In this document: positions 23,199 to 32,125 of the stretch, one piece after another
Layout: each line of letters opens with the position of its first letter
How positions within the stretch are numbered: position 1 is the stretch's first letter
Assembly: GCF_014385105.1 (NCBI RefSeq)
Contig: NZ_JACRTE010000006.1
Coordinates: forward strand, 122,297 to 186,296
DNA length: 64,000 nt
Direction of reading: 5' to 3'
From: Qingrenia yutianensis
Lineage (GTDB): Bacteria > Bacillota > Clostridia > UMGS1810
Notes under the pieces: model-generated
Told to the model about the DNA's origin: nothing
Database searches by the model: none
Seen by the model: only the letters and a program-made list of their open reading frames with translations
Position numbers and translations under genes: made by a program

Positions 23199-24123
23199 CA
23201 GCCTTCACCGCCTCAACAGTCAATTTAAGCGACTCGAAATCTTCAACGGAATACGTTTTTACCTCGGACGAAATTTTCTTAATAAGTCCGCAGAGCGTTT
23301 TGCCTGCGCCTGCCTCGATAAAATCGGTATAACCGTCGGAAATCATATTTTTAACAGTATCGCACCAGCGGACGGGGTTGTTCATCTGCATTGAGATTGT
23401 GTCAAAAACACTGCCCTCATACGGCTTTGCGGTATAGTTTGCGTAAACGTCCAAACCCGGAGTTTTAAGCTCGGTATTTTTAAGATATTTCTTAAATTCC
23501 GCCGCCGCACCGTCCATATAAGGCGAATGAAAAGCCGCGCTGACCGCCAAATCTATAACGCGCGCCGAAACCTCTTTTGCATTTTCTTTAAACTGCGAAA
23601 TTGCGTTTTTTGAACCTGCAACAACCGTCTGAACGGGCGAATTGTAGTTTACGGGGTAAATTTCTTCGCCGTTTTTGCGGATTCTTTCACATATTTCCTC
23701 AACCGTTCTGCTGTCCGCCTTAAGAACCGCCGACATAGCGGTGTCGTGCTCCTCCGACGCTTTCTGCATAAACTTTGCGCGTTCGCACACAATTTCAAAA
23801 CCTTTTTCGTAAGAATACGCGTCCGCATACGCAAGCGCGGCAATTTCTCCGAGCGAAAAGCCGGCAACTCCGTCGGGAACAATGCCGTTTTCTTTGAGCG
23901 CAAGCGCGGCGCAAAGGTCTACAAGATAAAGGCACGGCTGGGTGTTTTTTGTTTGGCAAAGCTCCTCCGCAGTGCCGTTGAACGACTGCTCCATAGTGCC
24001 GTTTCTGAAGCTTTCGGCATAATCATAAAGCTTTTTTGCGCTTTCGGAATTTTCGTATAGCGACTTTCCCATACCCGGATACTGCGCACCCTGACCCGAA
24101 AAAACTATCGCTAATTTACCCAT
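23191..24123 (-). CDS. fabD: Malonyl-CoA:ACP transacylase
   Basis: A 310-residue acyltransferase with the FSGQGAQYPGMGKSLYE opening, the nucleophile Ser90 in GFSLGEIAAL and the catalytic His in SAAFHSPYM. It loads malonyl groups from CoA to ACP. It overlaps fabK by 13 bases and fabG by 8, indicating translational coupling. The ribosome site AAGGGGCGG lies within the fabK end. Confidence 0.97.
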   Translation of the reverse strand: MGKLAIVFSGQGAQYPGMGKSLYENSESAKKLYDYAESFRNGTMEQSFNGTAEELCQTKNTQPCLYLVDLCAALALKENGIVPDGVAGFSLGEIAALAYADAYSYEKGFEIVCERAKFMQKASEEHDTAMSAVLKADSRTVEEICERIRKNGEEIYPVNYNSPVQTVVAGSKNAISQFKENAKEVSARVIDLAVSAAFHSPYMDGAAAEFKKYLKNTELKTPGLDVYANYTAKPYEGSVFDTISMQMNNPVRWCDTVKNMISDGYTDFIEAGAGKTLCGLIKKISSEVKTYSVEDFESLKLTVEAVKADA

Positions 24124-25055
24124 TTTTCCGCCCCTTTCAATATTTTCTCCGCATCAGTGCAAATTTCTTCGATAATTTCCTTTGCACTCTGCTCTTTATT
24201 CACCATTCCTGCAACCTGCCCTGCGAGGAAACATCCGTTTTTCTCGTCGCCTTCCACCGCCGCAAGACGGAGTGCGCCGACTGCCATATTTTCCAAATCG
24301 TTGTCGGATATATCGGAATATTCTGCTTTTGCATATGCACGCGAAAACGGCGTTTTTATGCTTCTGACGGGGTGTCCCAGACGTTTGCCCGTGACGATTG
24401 TTGAAATATCCCCGGCTTTTAAAACCTTGTTTTTATAGTTCTGATGAACGTTACATTCTGTCGCAACCAAAAATCTTGTTCCGATTTGAACGCCGACCGC
24501 GCCGAGCATCAAAGCCGCCGCCATACCTCTGCCGTCCGCAATTCCGCCCGCCGCAAGAACGGGAACGGAAACCGCGTCGCACACCTGCGGAACAAGCGCC
24601 ATTGTGGTGGTATCACCGACGTGACCGCCCGACTCTCCGCCCTCGGCTATAACCGCCGACGCGCCGAGCCTTTCAACGATTTTCGCAAGCGCGGTGGAGG
24701 CAACAACGGGAATAACCTTTATTCCGGCGTCGTTCCACATTTTCATATACTTTTCGGGATTGCCTGCACCCGTTGTGATAACGCTCACCTTTTCGTCTGC
24801 CAAAAGCTTTGCAACCTCGTCGGTGTGCGGACTCATAAGCATAACGTTTACGCCGAACGGCTTATCGGTAAGCGAGCGCGCTTTGTCAATCTGACCTTTA
24901 AGATATTTTGCGTCGTAATTCATTGCCGAGATTATACCAAGACCGCCGCCATTTGAAACGGCAGCGGCGAGGTCTGCGTCGGCAATGTGCGCCATACCGC
25001 CCTGAAAAACAGGGTATTTAATTTTCAGCATATCGCATATTGCAGATTTAAGCAT
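24111..25055 (-). CDS. fabK: Enoyl-ACP reductase II, FMN-dependent
   Basis: A 314-residue TIM-barrel flavoprotein of the nitronate monooxygenase-like fold: YPVFQGGMAHIADADLAAAVSNGGGLGIIS at the N-terminus, then AEGGESGGHVGD and PVLAAGGIADGRGMAAALMLGAVGVQIGTRFL, the FMN phosphate-binding region. It catalyses the last reduction of the elongation cycle and replaces FabI; FabK enzymes are resistant to triclosan. Its position between acpP and fabD matches streptococcal and clostridial fab clusters and separates it from 2-nitropropane dioxygenase paralogues. Confidence 0.96.
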   Translation of the reverse strand: MLKSAICDMLKIKYPVFQGGMAHIADADLAAAVSNGGGLGIISAMNYDAKYLKGQIDKARSLTDKPFGVNVMLMSPHTDEVAKLLADEKVSVITTGAGNPEKYMKMWNDAGIKVIPVVASTALAKIVERLGASAVIAEGGESGGHVGDTTTMALVPQVCDAVSVPVLAAGGIADGRGMAAALMLGAVGVQIGTRFLVATECNVHQNYKNKVLKAGDISTIVTGKRLGHPVRSIKTPFSRAYAKAEYSDISDNDLENMAVGALRLAAVEGDEKNGCFLAGQVAGMVNKEQSAKEIIEEICTDAEKILKGAEKWVN

Positions 25056-25061
25056 ATTTAA

Positions 25062-25283
25062 TTACTCCTTTTTACTGTCGATGTATTCAACAAGCGAGCC
25101 TACTGTTTTGCCGACGTCGGCAACCGAAATTTCAATGCCGAATTCGTCCTCAAGCTCCATCATAATTTCAACCGTTTCGAGCGAATCAATTCCCAAATCG
25201 TCGAATGTTGTTTCGCTTGTGATACCTGCGGTATCCATATCAAGGTGGTCTGCCAATACTTCTTTAATTTTGTCAATAGTCAT
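25062..25283 (-). CDS. acpP: Acyl carrier protein
   Basis: A 73-residue acidic four-helix protein. Ser34 in LGIDSLETVEIMMELEDEF is the 4'-phosphopantetheine site that AcpS (5953-7236) would modify. ATG at 25283 is preceded by GGAGG; an in-frame TTG at 25298 would place that site inside the gene. It lies between fabH and fabK, within the operon. Confidence 0.97.
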   Translation of the reverse strand: MTIDKIKEVLADHLDMDTAGITSETTFDDLGIDSLETVEIMMELEDEFGIEISVADVGKTVGSLVEYIDSKKE

Positions 25284-25332
25284 TTTAAATTCCTCCAAAA
25301 ATAATATAAATTTTATAAAAATCTTTTAAGAT

Positions 25333-26286
25333 TTACCACTTTATAAGGCACGAACCGCTTGAAAGTCCGCCGCCGAACGCCGTCATAATAATGAGGTCGC
25401 CTTTTTCTATGCCTTTTGTACGGTTAAGCTCGTCAAGCGCTATTGCAATGCTCGCCGCCGAGGTGTTGCCGTAATTCTGAATGTTCACAAAAAACTTCTC
25501 CATAGGAATTTTGAGCCTTTTGCTTGCATACTGGATAATGCGCACGTTCGCCTGATGCGGAACGATATATTTTATGTCGCCGAGCAAAACGTTTGCCTCC
25601 TCCGCCAGACGCGAAATATCACCTGCCATAGTGCTTACGGCAAATTTAAACGTTTCCTGACCGTCCATAAAAATTCTGCAGTCTTTGGTTTCTTTTTTGT
25701 AATACGGTGAAAGATTTGTACCTGTCGGGATATTTATAACCTCGTCACTGCCCTCGGTGTTTATGTGCGACGCAATGTAGCTGTCGCCCGGTTCAAGCAC
25801 CGCCGCGCCTGCTCCGTCACCGAAAATAACACAGGTGTTTCTGTCTGTCCAGTCGGTGATTTTACTTATTCTTTCACTTCCAACCACAAGCGCTTTTTTA
25901 ACCTTTTTGCGTGCAAAATATCCTGCCGCGGTTTCAAGTGCAAACACAAATCCGCTGCACGCAGAGTTTATGTCGTATGCCGGGCAATGTGCACCCAAAA
26001 GCCTTTCAATTCCGCCGGCGGTTGTGGGGCAAAGATAGTCGCCTGTCATTGACGCGGTGATTATAAGGTCGATTTCATCAGGCGATGTACCGCTCATTTC
26101 AAGCGCTTTTTTCGCCGCCTTATATCCCATTTCCGAGGTGTTTTCATCTGCGGAAACGCGCCTTTCGTTTATTCCGATGCGCTGTTTAATCCACTCGTCC
26201 GACGTATCAATGGTTTTTGACAAATCGTCGTTTGTAACCGAAAGAGGCGGCAGATAACTGCCCGTTCCAGTAATTTTAAAGCTCAT
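25333..26286 (-). CDS. fabH: 3-oxoacyl-ACP synthase III
   Basis: A 317-residue initiating condensing enzyme with Cys110 (DINSACSGFVFAL), His in IVPHQANVRII and Asn in NYGNTSAASI, the Cys-His-Asn triad of FabH. It condenses an acyl-CoA primer with malonyl-ACP. It is the first structural gene of the operon and has two regulator-type palindromes in its upstream region. GAAAGGAAG precedes ATG at 26286. Confidence 0.97.
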   Translation of the reverse strand: MSFKITGTGSYLPPLSVTNDDLSKTIDTSDEWIKQRIGINERRVSADENTSEMGYKAAKKALEMSGTSPDEIDLIITASMTGDYLCPTTAGGIERLLGAHCPAYDINSACSGFVFALETAAGYFARKKVKKALVVGSERISKITDWTDRNTCVIFGDGAGAAVLEPGDSYIASHINTEGSDEVINIPTGTNLSPYYKKETKDCRIFMDGQETFKFAVSTMAGDISRLAEEANVLLGDIKYIVPHQANVRIIQYASKRLKIPMEKFFVNIQNYGNTSAASIAIALDELNRTKGIEKGDLIIMTAFGGGLSSGSCLIKW

Positions 26287-26329
26287 TTTGAACTTCCTTT
26301 CAAAAAATATTCTGCTGATAATTCTCTGC

Positions 26330-26397
26330 TTGTTGAAAAATCAACATCTATGCCGAAAAAACAAAGATTTTGCATTTATTTGTTGCAAAATCAACAA
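26330..26397. promoter_or_regulatory. Two FabT-like operator sites upstream of fabH
   Basis: TTGTTG-N6-CAACAT (26330-26347) and TTGTTG-N6-CAACAA (26380-26397) have the same spacing and sequence as the arms of the palindrome at the regulator's own promoter. The minus-strand TTGATT in the fabH-proximal site, followed 17 bases on by TTATCA, is a possible fabH promoter overlapping the operator. Confidence 0.75.
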
Positions 26398-26413
26398 GAG
26401 TTCTCAAAATTTT

Positions 26414-26434
26414 TACAGGGACATATGCCCTGTA
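26414..26434 (-). terminator. Short hairpin after the MarR regulator gene
   Basis: TACAGGG and CCCTGTA (26414-26420 and 26428-26434) pair, flanked by A/T runs on both sides. It may terminate or attenuate transcription between the regulator and fabH. Confidence 0.55.
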
Positions 26435-26437
26435 TTT

Positions 26438-26938
26438 TTACTTCTTATCCCACATTTCTTCTTCAACGCACTTTTCAATGTTTTTTGCCGTGGTGCGCAG
26501 TGTGCGGTACATAGTTGTGCGGTCGTCCTCTTCAATATCGGTAAGGCTTATGGAATCTATAAGCGACGAAATGGTTTCGACAATCGGCTCCATAATTTTC
26601 TGACCGCTTTCGGTAATAACCGCAGGAGTGTTGTATTTTTTATCTCCGAAAAAGTTGGGATAATCAATATATCCTTTTCTGTAAAGCGACGCATATGCGC
26701 GCGAAACGGCAGCTTTGTCAGCACCTATAATTTCAGAAAGCTGTGACACGGTAAGACCGTCGCGGTACAAAAGGAGGTACGACAAAAATATTCCGTGATT
26801 GCCCAAAAGACCGTATTTATTCATAACTTCGTTTTTTAGCTTGCGAATATTTTTATGGACAATAGAAATATTATTGGAAAAAGCCTCAAATCTTTTTATG
26901 AGCAGCAGCTGCTCAAATTTTAAATTTTTATTATCCAT
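26438..26938 (-). CDS. MarR-family regulator of fatty-acid synthesis (FabT-like)
   Basis: A 166-residue winged-helix regulator: DGLTVSQLSEIIGADKAAVSRAYASLYRKGYIDYP is the recognition helix and start of the wing (NFFGDKKYNTPAVITESG), flanked by dimerisation helices. ATG at 26938 has AGGAGG 7 bases upstream, and in-frame sequence further up would cross the promoter. FabT in streptococci occupies the same place before fabH and represses the fab genes with acyl-ACP as co-repressor. Here the palindromes at its promoter and upstream of fabH support the same job. The name FabT is inferred from position and family. Confidence 0.88.
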   Translation of the reverse strand: MDNKNLKFEQLLLIKRFEAFSNNISIVHKNIRKLKNEVMNKYGLLGNHGIFLSYLLLYRDGLTVSQLSEIIGADKAAVSRAYASLYRKGYIDYPNFFGDKKYNTPAVITESGQKIMEPIVETISSLIDSISLTDIEEDDRTTMYRTLRTTAKNIEKCVEEEMWDKK

Positions 26939-26969
26939 ATTTGCCTCCTGATTTTTTATTACAGACAGC

Positions 26970-27008
26970 ATTGTACCACAAACTTGTTGTGTTGTCAACA
27001 AGTTTGTG
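26970..27008 (-). promoter_or_regulatory. Autoregulated promoter of the FabT-like gene
   Basis: Minus strand -35 TTGACA (26993-26998), 17-base spacer, -10 TACAAT (26970-26975). A perfect palindrome with 13-base arms CACAAACTTGTTG and CAACAAGTTTGTG and a 6-base centre (26977-27008) covers the -35 and spacer, so bound repressor would occlude RNA polymerase. Confidence 0.85.
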
Positions 27009-27157
27009 AAAATTTTTGGAATTTTTTTCTGATTTACTCTAAAAACCTTGCTCGCCTTTGCAGAAAAAGCCTGTTTATCGGGCATTTAAAACACAATGTC
27101 TGTAATCTGATTTCGGCCGGATTTTGATTAGTTCCAGCTAACTCAACACCAAAAAAA

Positions 27158-27448
27158 TTATTTTGCTCCCGCAAAATACTCCTCCAACGCTTCATTCAGT
27201 GCACACGCACCTGATGAATTGCAATGTTTTATGTACGCACCCGATTTTTCGGCTTGGTTTGTTGCCGCATTCACCATCTTATGTGCCACCGTCCCCGTGA
27301 ACACCACTATCATATCGGGACTTCCTATCTGATTTTTAAAATTTGCGGGACACTGTGTGAACACCTTGCATTTACAGCCGAATTTTTTGCAAATTTCCTT
27401 GTATCTGCAGTGCATTCTGTCGTGACCGCCGACAATTACTACACTCAT
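27158..27448 (-). CDS. DUF2325 Cys-rich small protein
   Basis: A 96-residue protein opening SVVIVGGHDRM, characteristic of DUF2325. It has many cysteines (Cys14, 20, 25, 27, 33 and two near the C-terminus in HCNSSGACALNEAL) plus histidines, suggesting metal or redox chemistry. It lies 77 bases downstream of the P1B-type ATPase gene on the same strand, which makes a metal-related role attractive but unproven. GGAGGAAAG precedes its ATG. The biochemical function of the family is not known to me. Confidence 0.85.
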   Translation of the reverse strand: MSVVIVGGHDRMHCRYKEICKKFGCKCKVFTQCPANFKNQIGSPDMIVVFTGTVAHKMVNAATNQAEKSGAYIKHCNSSGACALNEALEEYFAGAK

Positions 27449-27525
27449 CTTCTTTCCTCCGTATTTTATTGTTATGTCCGCAAAGACGAAAAATCAAAAA
27501 ATTCCGCCTTTGCAAGACACAAATT

Positions 27526-29619
27526 TTACTTCTTAACTTCTTTATCTCCCTCGTTCAAAAACGGTTTCATACTGTAAGCGCACACGCCCATTGTGGATAT
27601 ATTGTGCAAAAGCGCCGATGAAACGGGTGTTATTACACCGAATATTCCGAGCAGTATAAGCGCACTGTTGAACACGGATATAAATTTATAGTTCCCGTAA
27701 ATTCTCTTGAACAGGCTTTCGCTCAAGCTTCGCAGAACGCACAGACGTTCAAGGTCGGACGACACAAGCGTGATGTCCGCAACCTCGCGCGCAATGTCGG
27801 ACGCGTCTTTCATAGCCACCGACACATCAGCCGCCGCAAGCGCAGGCGAATCGTTAATTCCGTCGCCCACCATAACAACTTTGTGACCGCCCTCTTTAAG
27901 TGAATTTACAATATTAAGCTTGTCCTCGGGGAGAACGCGCGCATAGAATTTGTCAATTCCCACCTGTCCGCAAACGTTTGACGCAGTAGACTCGCCGTCG
28001 CCCGTAAGCATAATCACGCGGTTTAATCCCATATCTTTAAGCTTTGCTATAACCTTATCGGCATCTTTTCTCAATGGGTCCTCAATGCAGAGTATTCCGC
28101 ATAATTTTCCGCCGATTGCAAGATATACCATAGAATATCTCTCGCCGAGCTTTTTGATTTCGGCAGTTCTCTCTTCGTCAATTTCAATGTTTTCGTCGTC
28201 GAAGATAAAATGCGCACTGCCTATAAGCGCACGCTCGCCGTGCAGAATTGAAGAAATTCCGTGCGCGACGATATATTCAACCTCGGCGTGCTCCTCCTGA
28301 TGTTCAAGCTTTCTTTCCTCCGCGGCATGAACAATCGCCTTTGCCACACTGTGCGGAAAATGTTCCTCCAAGCAAGCCGCCGTACGCAGTATTTCGTCCT
28401 CGGTATATCCCTCGTACGCAATCACCTTTGCAAGGTTGGGACAAGACACGGTAAGCGTTCCCGTCTTGTCGAAAACAATGGTATCTGCGTGAGCATAATT
28501 TTCAAGAAAACGTCCGCCTTTTACGGTGATGTCGTATTCCGTTGCCTCGCGCATTGCCGAAATTACGCAAATCGGCGTTGACAGCTTAATTGCACAGGAA
28601 TAGTCAACCATAAGCACCGACAGCGCCTTGGTGACGTTGCCCGTGAAAAGATACGTTGCGGCACAGGTGAGCAAGCTGAACGGCACAAGCGAATCGGCAA
28701 ATTTTTCTGCCTTTGTCTGCACGCCAGATTTAAGGTTTTCGGAGTTCTCAATAAGCTCCACAACCTTGCTTATTCTGCTGTTGTCGGCAAGGCTTGTAAC
28801 TTTTATGTCAATTTCGCCCTCCTCGACAACCGTTCCGGCATACACGCTCATTCCCTTTGTTTTATGGCACGGCATTGCCTCGCCCGTCATCGCAGACTCG
28901 TTAACGCCTGCCTCGCCTTTTTCAACCGTTCCGTCAACGGGTATCATACTGCCCTGAAGAACTCTCACAACGTCGCCGAGCGCAATGTTTTTAAGCGGAA
29001 TTTTAACCGCGGTTTCGTTTTCCGCTTTCCAAACCGTGTCGATATTGAGCGACAGACTGTCAGAAAGTGCGGTTTTCGCTTTTTTACGAGTATATCCCTC
29101 AAGGAGTGACGAAATGTTCAAAAGTGTCATAACCGACGCTGCGGTGGACGGCGAACCGCTCAAAAGCGACGCCGAAATTGACACCGCGTCCAGCACGGAC
29201 ACATTGATTTTGCCCTCCGAAAGCGATTTCAGACCACTTTTAACAAACGGTACCGCGCGGTAAAGCGCAAGCGGAAACGACAGAAACGACGGCAAAAACA
29301 GGCGCGCGAGAATACGGCGTTTTATGATTTTTGCAAAATCGCGCTTAAATTCCGCGTCCAGCACATCAAGCTGTGAAATTTCGCCTTTTTCAATCGACTT
29401 TGCCTTAATTTCCGCAATTTCGCCGAGAAGCTCCGAACGGAAATCTTTGTTATAAAACACAAGAATACCGCCGTTTATGTGCGACGCCTTTGCCGACAAA
29501 ACGTACGGCAGACGCAAAAGCCTTGCGCAAAGCGGAACCTCCTGCGTTTTTTCAAAAACGTCCGCACCGCAGCGAACACGAAGTCTGCCCGGTTTGTCAT
29601 ATATAATTTTGTACCTCAT
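27526..29619 (-). CDS. P1B-type heavy-metal-translocating ATPase with unusual membrane motif
   Basis: A 697-residue P-type ATPase: a degenerate HMA-like N-terminal domain lacking CxxC (about 1-70), actuator loop with SAMTGEAMP (TGE near 245-247), phosphorylation motif VFDKTGTLT (Asp384), and hinge VMVGDGINDSPALAAADVSVAM. The metal-site helix reads DYSCAIKLSTP (residues 339-349) rather than the CPC or SPC of copper, zinc or cobalt pumps, so specificity cannot be read directly. Some CtpC-like manganese/zinc exporters carry comparable non-CPC motifs. It is preceded by a small one-helix membrane protein and followed by DUF2325, probably in one unit. Confidence 0.9.
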   Translation of the reverse strand: MRYKIIYDKPGRLRVRCGADVFEKTQEVPLCARLLRLPYVLSAKASHINGGILVFYNKDFRSELLGEIAEIKAKSIEKGEISQLDVLDAEFKRDFAKIIKRRILARLFLPSFLSFPLALYRAVPFVKSGLKSLSEGKINVSVLDAVSISASLLSGSPSTAASVMTLLNISSLLEGYTRKKAKTALSDSLSLNIDTVWKAENETAVKIPLKNIALGDVVRVLQGSMIPVDGTVEKGEAGVNESAMTGEAMPCHKTKGMSVYAGTVVEEGEIDIKVTSLADNSRISKVVELIENSENLKSGVQTKAEKFADSLVPFSLLTCAATYLFTGNVTKALSVLMVDYSCAIKLSTPICVISAMREATEYDITVKGGRFLENYAHADTIVFDKTGTLTVSCPNLAKVIAYEGYTEDEILRTAACLEEHFPHSVAKAIVHAAEERKLEHQEEHAEVEYIVAHGISSILHGERALIGSAHFIFDDENIEIDEERTAEIKKLGERYSMVYLAIGGKLCGILCIEDPLRKDADKVIAKLKDMGLNRVIMLTGDGESTASNVCGQVGIDKFYARVLPEDKLNIVNSLKEGGHKVVMVGDGINDSPALAAADVSVAMKDASDIAREVADITLVSSDLERLCVLRSLSESLFKRIYGNYKFISVFNSALILLGIFGVITPVSSALLHNISTMGVCAYSMKPFLNEGDKEVKK

Positions 29620-29650
29620 AGGGCACCCACTTCCTTAAAAACCGTCAAAA

Positions 29651-29887
29651 TTATTCTTCGCCCTCTGCCTCTTTTTTAGCGTCAAAGCAAATATCTTCAG
29701 CTTCTTCTTTCATATTCTGCAAAGTAACCTGTGCATCTTTTTGAAGTTTCATACATTTTGCAATGCCTTTTACGCACGCATTTCGTGTCTTGTCGCTTTT
29801 AAGCGCTTTAACGCCGTAGGTAGCTGTTAAAATTCCTCCGACAAAGCACAAAAGCTTTTCATTTTTGAGATAATCCAAAACTTTCAT
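29651..29887 (-). CDS. Small single-helix membrane protein linked to the P1B ATPase (DUF6110-like)
   Basis: A 78-residue protein: one hydrophobic segment with glycine pattern (LLCFVGGILTATYGVKAL, residues 13-30), then an amphipathic cytoplasmic helix and an acidic tail with a cysteine (AEDICFDAKKEAEGEE). Its size, topology and place just before a P1B ATPase recall the mycobacterial PacL proteins, which scaffold and feed metal to CtpC-type pumps, though sequence homology is not evident by eye. The DUF6110 label is from memory. It starts after GAAGGGAAG and is the promoter-proximal gene of the metal unit. Confidence 0.8.
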   Translation of the reverse strand: MKVLDYLKNEKLLCFVGGILTATYGVKALKSDKTRNACVKGIAKCMKLQKDAQVTLQNMKEEAEDICFDAKKEAEGEE

Positions 29888-29939
29888 TTTAACTTCTTCC
29901 CTTCGTTAATTTATAGAATTTTCATTCTTGCGGATAGTT

Positions 29940-29970
29940 TATCACAACTAACTCGAAATGTCAATATTTT
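29940..29970 (-). promoter_or_regulatory. Promoter of the metal-ATPase operon
   Basis: On the minus strand a TTGACA -35 is followed about 17 bases on by a TAA(A)CT-type -10, roughly 55 bases before the small membrane protein start. Coordinates are approximate. Confidence 0.6.
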
Positions 29971-30014
29971 TCGGGCAAATTTCGACGTGTTTTCACATTT
30001 TTTGCACAAAAATA

Positions 30015-30038
30015 ACGGCGGAGGTTTAACTCCGCCGT
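30015..30038 (-). terminator. Intrinsic terminator of the gfo operon
   Basis: ACGGCGGAG (30015-30023) and CTCCGCCGT (30030-30038) pair perfectly; the minus strand continues TATTTTTG. Confidence 0.85.
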
Positions 30039-30060
30039 GCAGAACTCATTATGTCTGAAT

Positions 30061-31203
30061 TTAATATAAGAACAAGCTTCTCTCTTCGCTTGTGCCGTTG
30101 TAAAACTCTGTCGAAATGGGTTTCGGAATTTCAAAATCCGTTGTAAGATGCTTTGTCGTACCGTCTTTGGATGAGTCGCAAACCGCTTTTAAAACCTCAA
30201 GCGCGTGATAGCTCATCTCAAACGAAAGACGCGGTTTTCTGCCCGTGCGCAATGCCCACGCCATATCCGCGGCGCCTATGCCCCGGCTGTTTTCTCTGAA
30301 CGGGTGGCAAAGCGGAAATTCCATTTTTTCGCCGTTTCCTTTCTGCAAATAAATCGGGTCGCCGAAATTATTTGTATCGGGAACGTGTAAAATTCCCTCT
30401 GTGCCCATAATCATAAGCATACTGCCCGAAACATTAAACTCGGACGAAATTGTGAACGACAAAAGCGGACCGCTTTTAAATTTCATACTTGCGCACATTG
30501 TGTTTTCGGTGTTTACGAAAAAGTTTTCGTTAAACTTTTCGTGGCGCGGATTAAGATACGGTCTGTTTGCGTTTCTCGTTTCCGCAAAACCGCAGACGCT
30601 CTCGATAGGTCCGAAAATGTTAAACAGCGTGTGCAAATCGTAACCGCCCATATCGTACGGAATACCGCCTCCCTCGTGCATTACCGAGAATTTGCGGTAG
30701 TTGTCGTCCTCGGTTGTTTTTATAAGATGATACCCTCTCGGACGGTTTGAAATAATCTGGACAACGTCGCCGATAAGTCCGCGTTCCACTATAAGACGGG
30801 CTGTCTGCTCCGACGCGCCGAGAAATGTATCGGGCGCAACGGCAAACATCACGTTTTTCTCTTTGCGGATTTTGTCAAGTTCTTTCGCCTCGTCAAGCGT
30901 TAGGCACATAAGTTTTTCGCTGTAGCAGTGCTTGCCTGCCGAAAGAATTGCCTTGCTCACCTCAAAATGCGACGTCGGATATGTAAGGTTAAGCACAAGC
31001 TCAATTTCGGGGTCGTTTAAAATTTCCTCGTTGGTCATCTGCTTAACGCCGTATTTTTCAGCCTGTTTTTTCGACTTTTCGCTTACAATGTCACTGCATC
31101 CGACAAAGTCGATTATGCTGAATTTTTCTTTTAAATTCTGCATATAAATGTCGCTTATCATTCCGCAGCCGATTACCGCGGTTTTAACGCTTTTATACTG
31201 CAT
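30061..31203 (-). CDS. Gfo/Idh/MocA-family oxidoreductase
   Basis: A 380-residue NAD(P)-dependent sugar or cyclitol dehydrogenase. The Rossmann motif VIGCGMISDIYMQNL lies at residues 10-24; the family EKP motif appears as YSEKLMC near residue 95. The second half is the alpha/beta substrate domain. It starts at the ATG overlapping the TGA of the upstream isomerase, so the two are translationally coupled. Partnership with a TIM-barrel isomerase/epimerase is common in inositol, glucoside-3-keto and rare-sugar pathways, but neither substrate nor direction can be read from the sequence. Confidence 0.93.
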   Translation of the reverse strand: MQYKSVKTAVIGCGMISDIYMQNLKEKFSIIDFVGCSDIVSEKSKKQAEKYGVKQMTNEEILNDPEIELVLNLTYPTSHFEVSKAILSAGKHCYSEKLMCLTLDEAKELDKIRKEKNVMFAVAPDTFLGASEQTARLIVERGLIGDVVQIISNRPRGYHLIKTTEDDNYRKFSVMHEGGGIPYDMGGYDLHTLFNIFGPIESVCGFAETRNANRPYLNPRHEKFNENFFVNTENTMCASMKFKSGPLLSFTISSEFNVSGSMLMIMGTEGILHVPDTNNFGDPIYLQKGNGEKMEFPLCHPFRENSRGIGAADMAWALRTGRKPRLSFEMSYHALEVLKAVCDSSKDGTTKHLTTDFEIPKPISTEFYNGTSEERSLFLY

Positions 31204-31991
31204 CAGTCGTCAACTCCCATCTTTTTGAGGTAGTCAAAGCTTGATTTTACGCAGTCAAACTCATCTCTGCCGTAACAGCAGTCCTGTTCGATTGCATAAC
31301 TTTTAACGCCTTTGTTTTTGCAGAATTCGATAATGGGTTTCCAGTCGAGGTTGCCCTCGCCGACAGGTGCAAACTCAATGGGACGAGCCTCCCAGGTAGC
31401 GCCCTGCGGTCCGATACCGAAATCTTTTGTGTGAACGTAATCGAAACGGTCTGCATATTTTGTGAAAAACTCAACAACATTTTTTCCGCCCGACTGTATC
31501 CAGTGCGTATCCGGAATAATCTGAACGCCCTCGGGGTCAGTTTCTTTAAGAAGAATGTCTATGCCCGTATCCTCGCCGAAACGTTTGAATTCAAACGCGT
31601 GAAAATGGTAAACAAGCTTAATTCCGTGTTTTTTAAGTTCTGTGCAAAGCTCGTTGAGATAGTGAGCGTAGCATTTGTATCCGTCCGCAAAATTTGTAAG
31701 ACCTTTGGGAATAGAGTCAACTCTCACATATTTTGTGTTGAAAAGTTCACATTCTTCAATGACGCTTTTCATTTTTTCGCCGACTTTAAGCGACTGGCAA
31801 TATACCGAATCGTTAACCATTCCGTACTCATCAAAAAGTTTTTTAACCTCTTTTGCGTCGAAATTTTCGGGAATTGAATACTGAAGCATTTCAAATCCTA
31901 TGTCCGAAAGACGTTTGAACGTTTTTTTCAAATCCTCAAAAGTTTTTGTATGTTCTCTGACCGTATACATCTGCAATGAAATTTTACTCAT
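31203..31991 (-). CDS. TIM-barrel sugar phosphate isomerase/epimerase
   Basis: A 262-residue xylose-isomerase-like (AP endonuclease 2 superfamily) protein. Metal-site candidates are in LVYHFHAFEF, IIPDTHWIQSGG and YVHTKDFGIG, with a final AIEQDCCYG. The family covers 2-keto-myo-inositol dehydratases, tagatose epimerases and 3-keto-glucoside enzymes. It is first in the operon with the Gfo oxidoreductase, which starts inside its stop codon, and is divergent from an AraC regulator 134 bases away. Confidence 0.92.
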   Translation of the reverse strand: MSKISLQMYTVREHTKTFEDLKKTFKRLSDIGFEMLQYSIPENFDAKEVKKLFDEYGMVNDSVYCQSLKVGEKMKSVIEECELFNTKYVRVDSIPKGLTNFADGYKCYAHYLNELCTELKKHGIKLVYHFHAFEFKRFGEDTGIDILLKETDPEGVQIIPDTHWIQSGGKNVVEFFTKYADRFDYVHTKDFGIGPQGATWEARPIEFAPVGEGNLDWKPIIEFCKNKGVKSYAIEQDCCYGRDEFDCVKSSFDYLKKMGVDD

Positions 31992-32125
31992 TTTTTATCG
32001 TTCCTTTCAAATTTTGTTCGATACCACAATTATATAAAATTTTCACAATAAAACAATGTATATTTCAAAAATATTGTTGTATTTTTCGACCAAATGTGAT
32101 ATGTTATATTAAAGGGGTGAAAACA

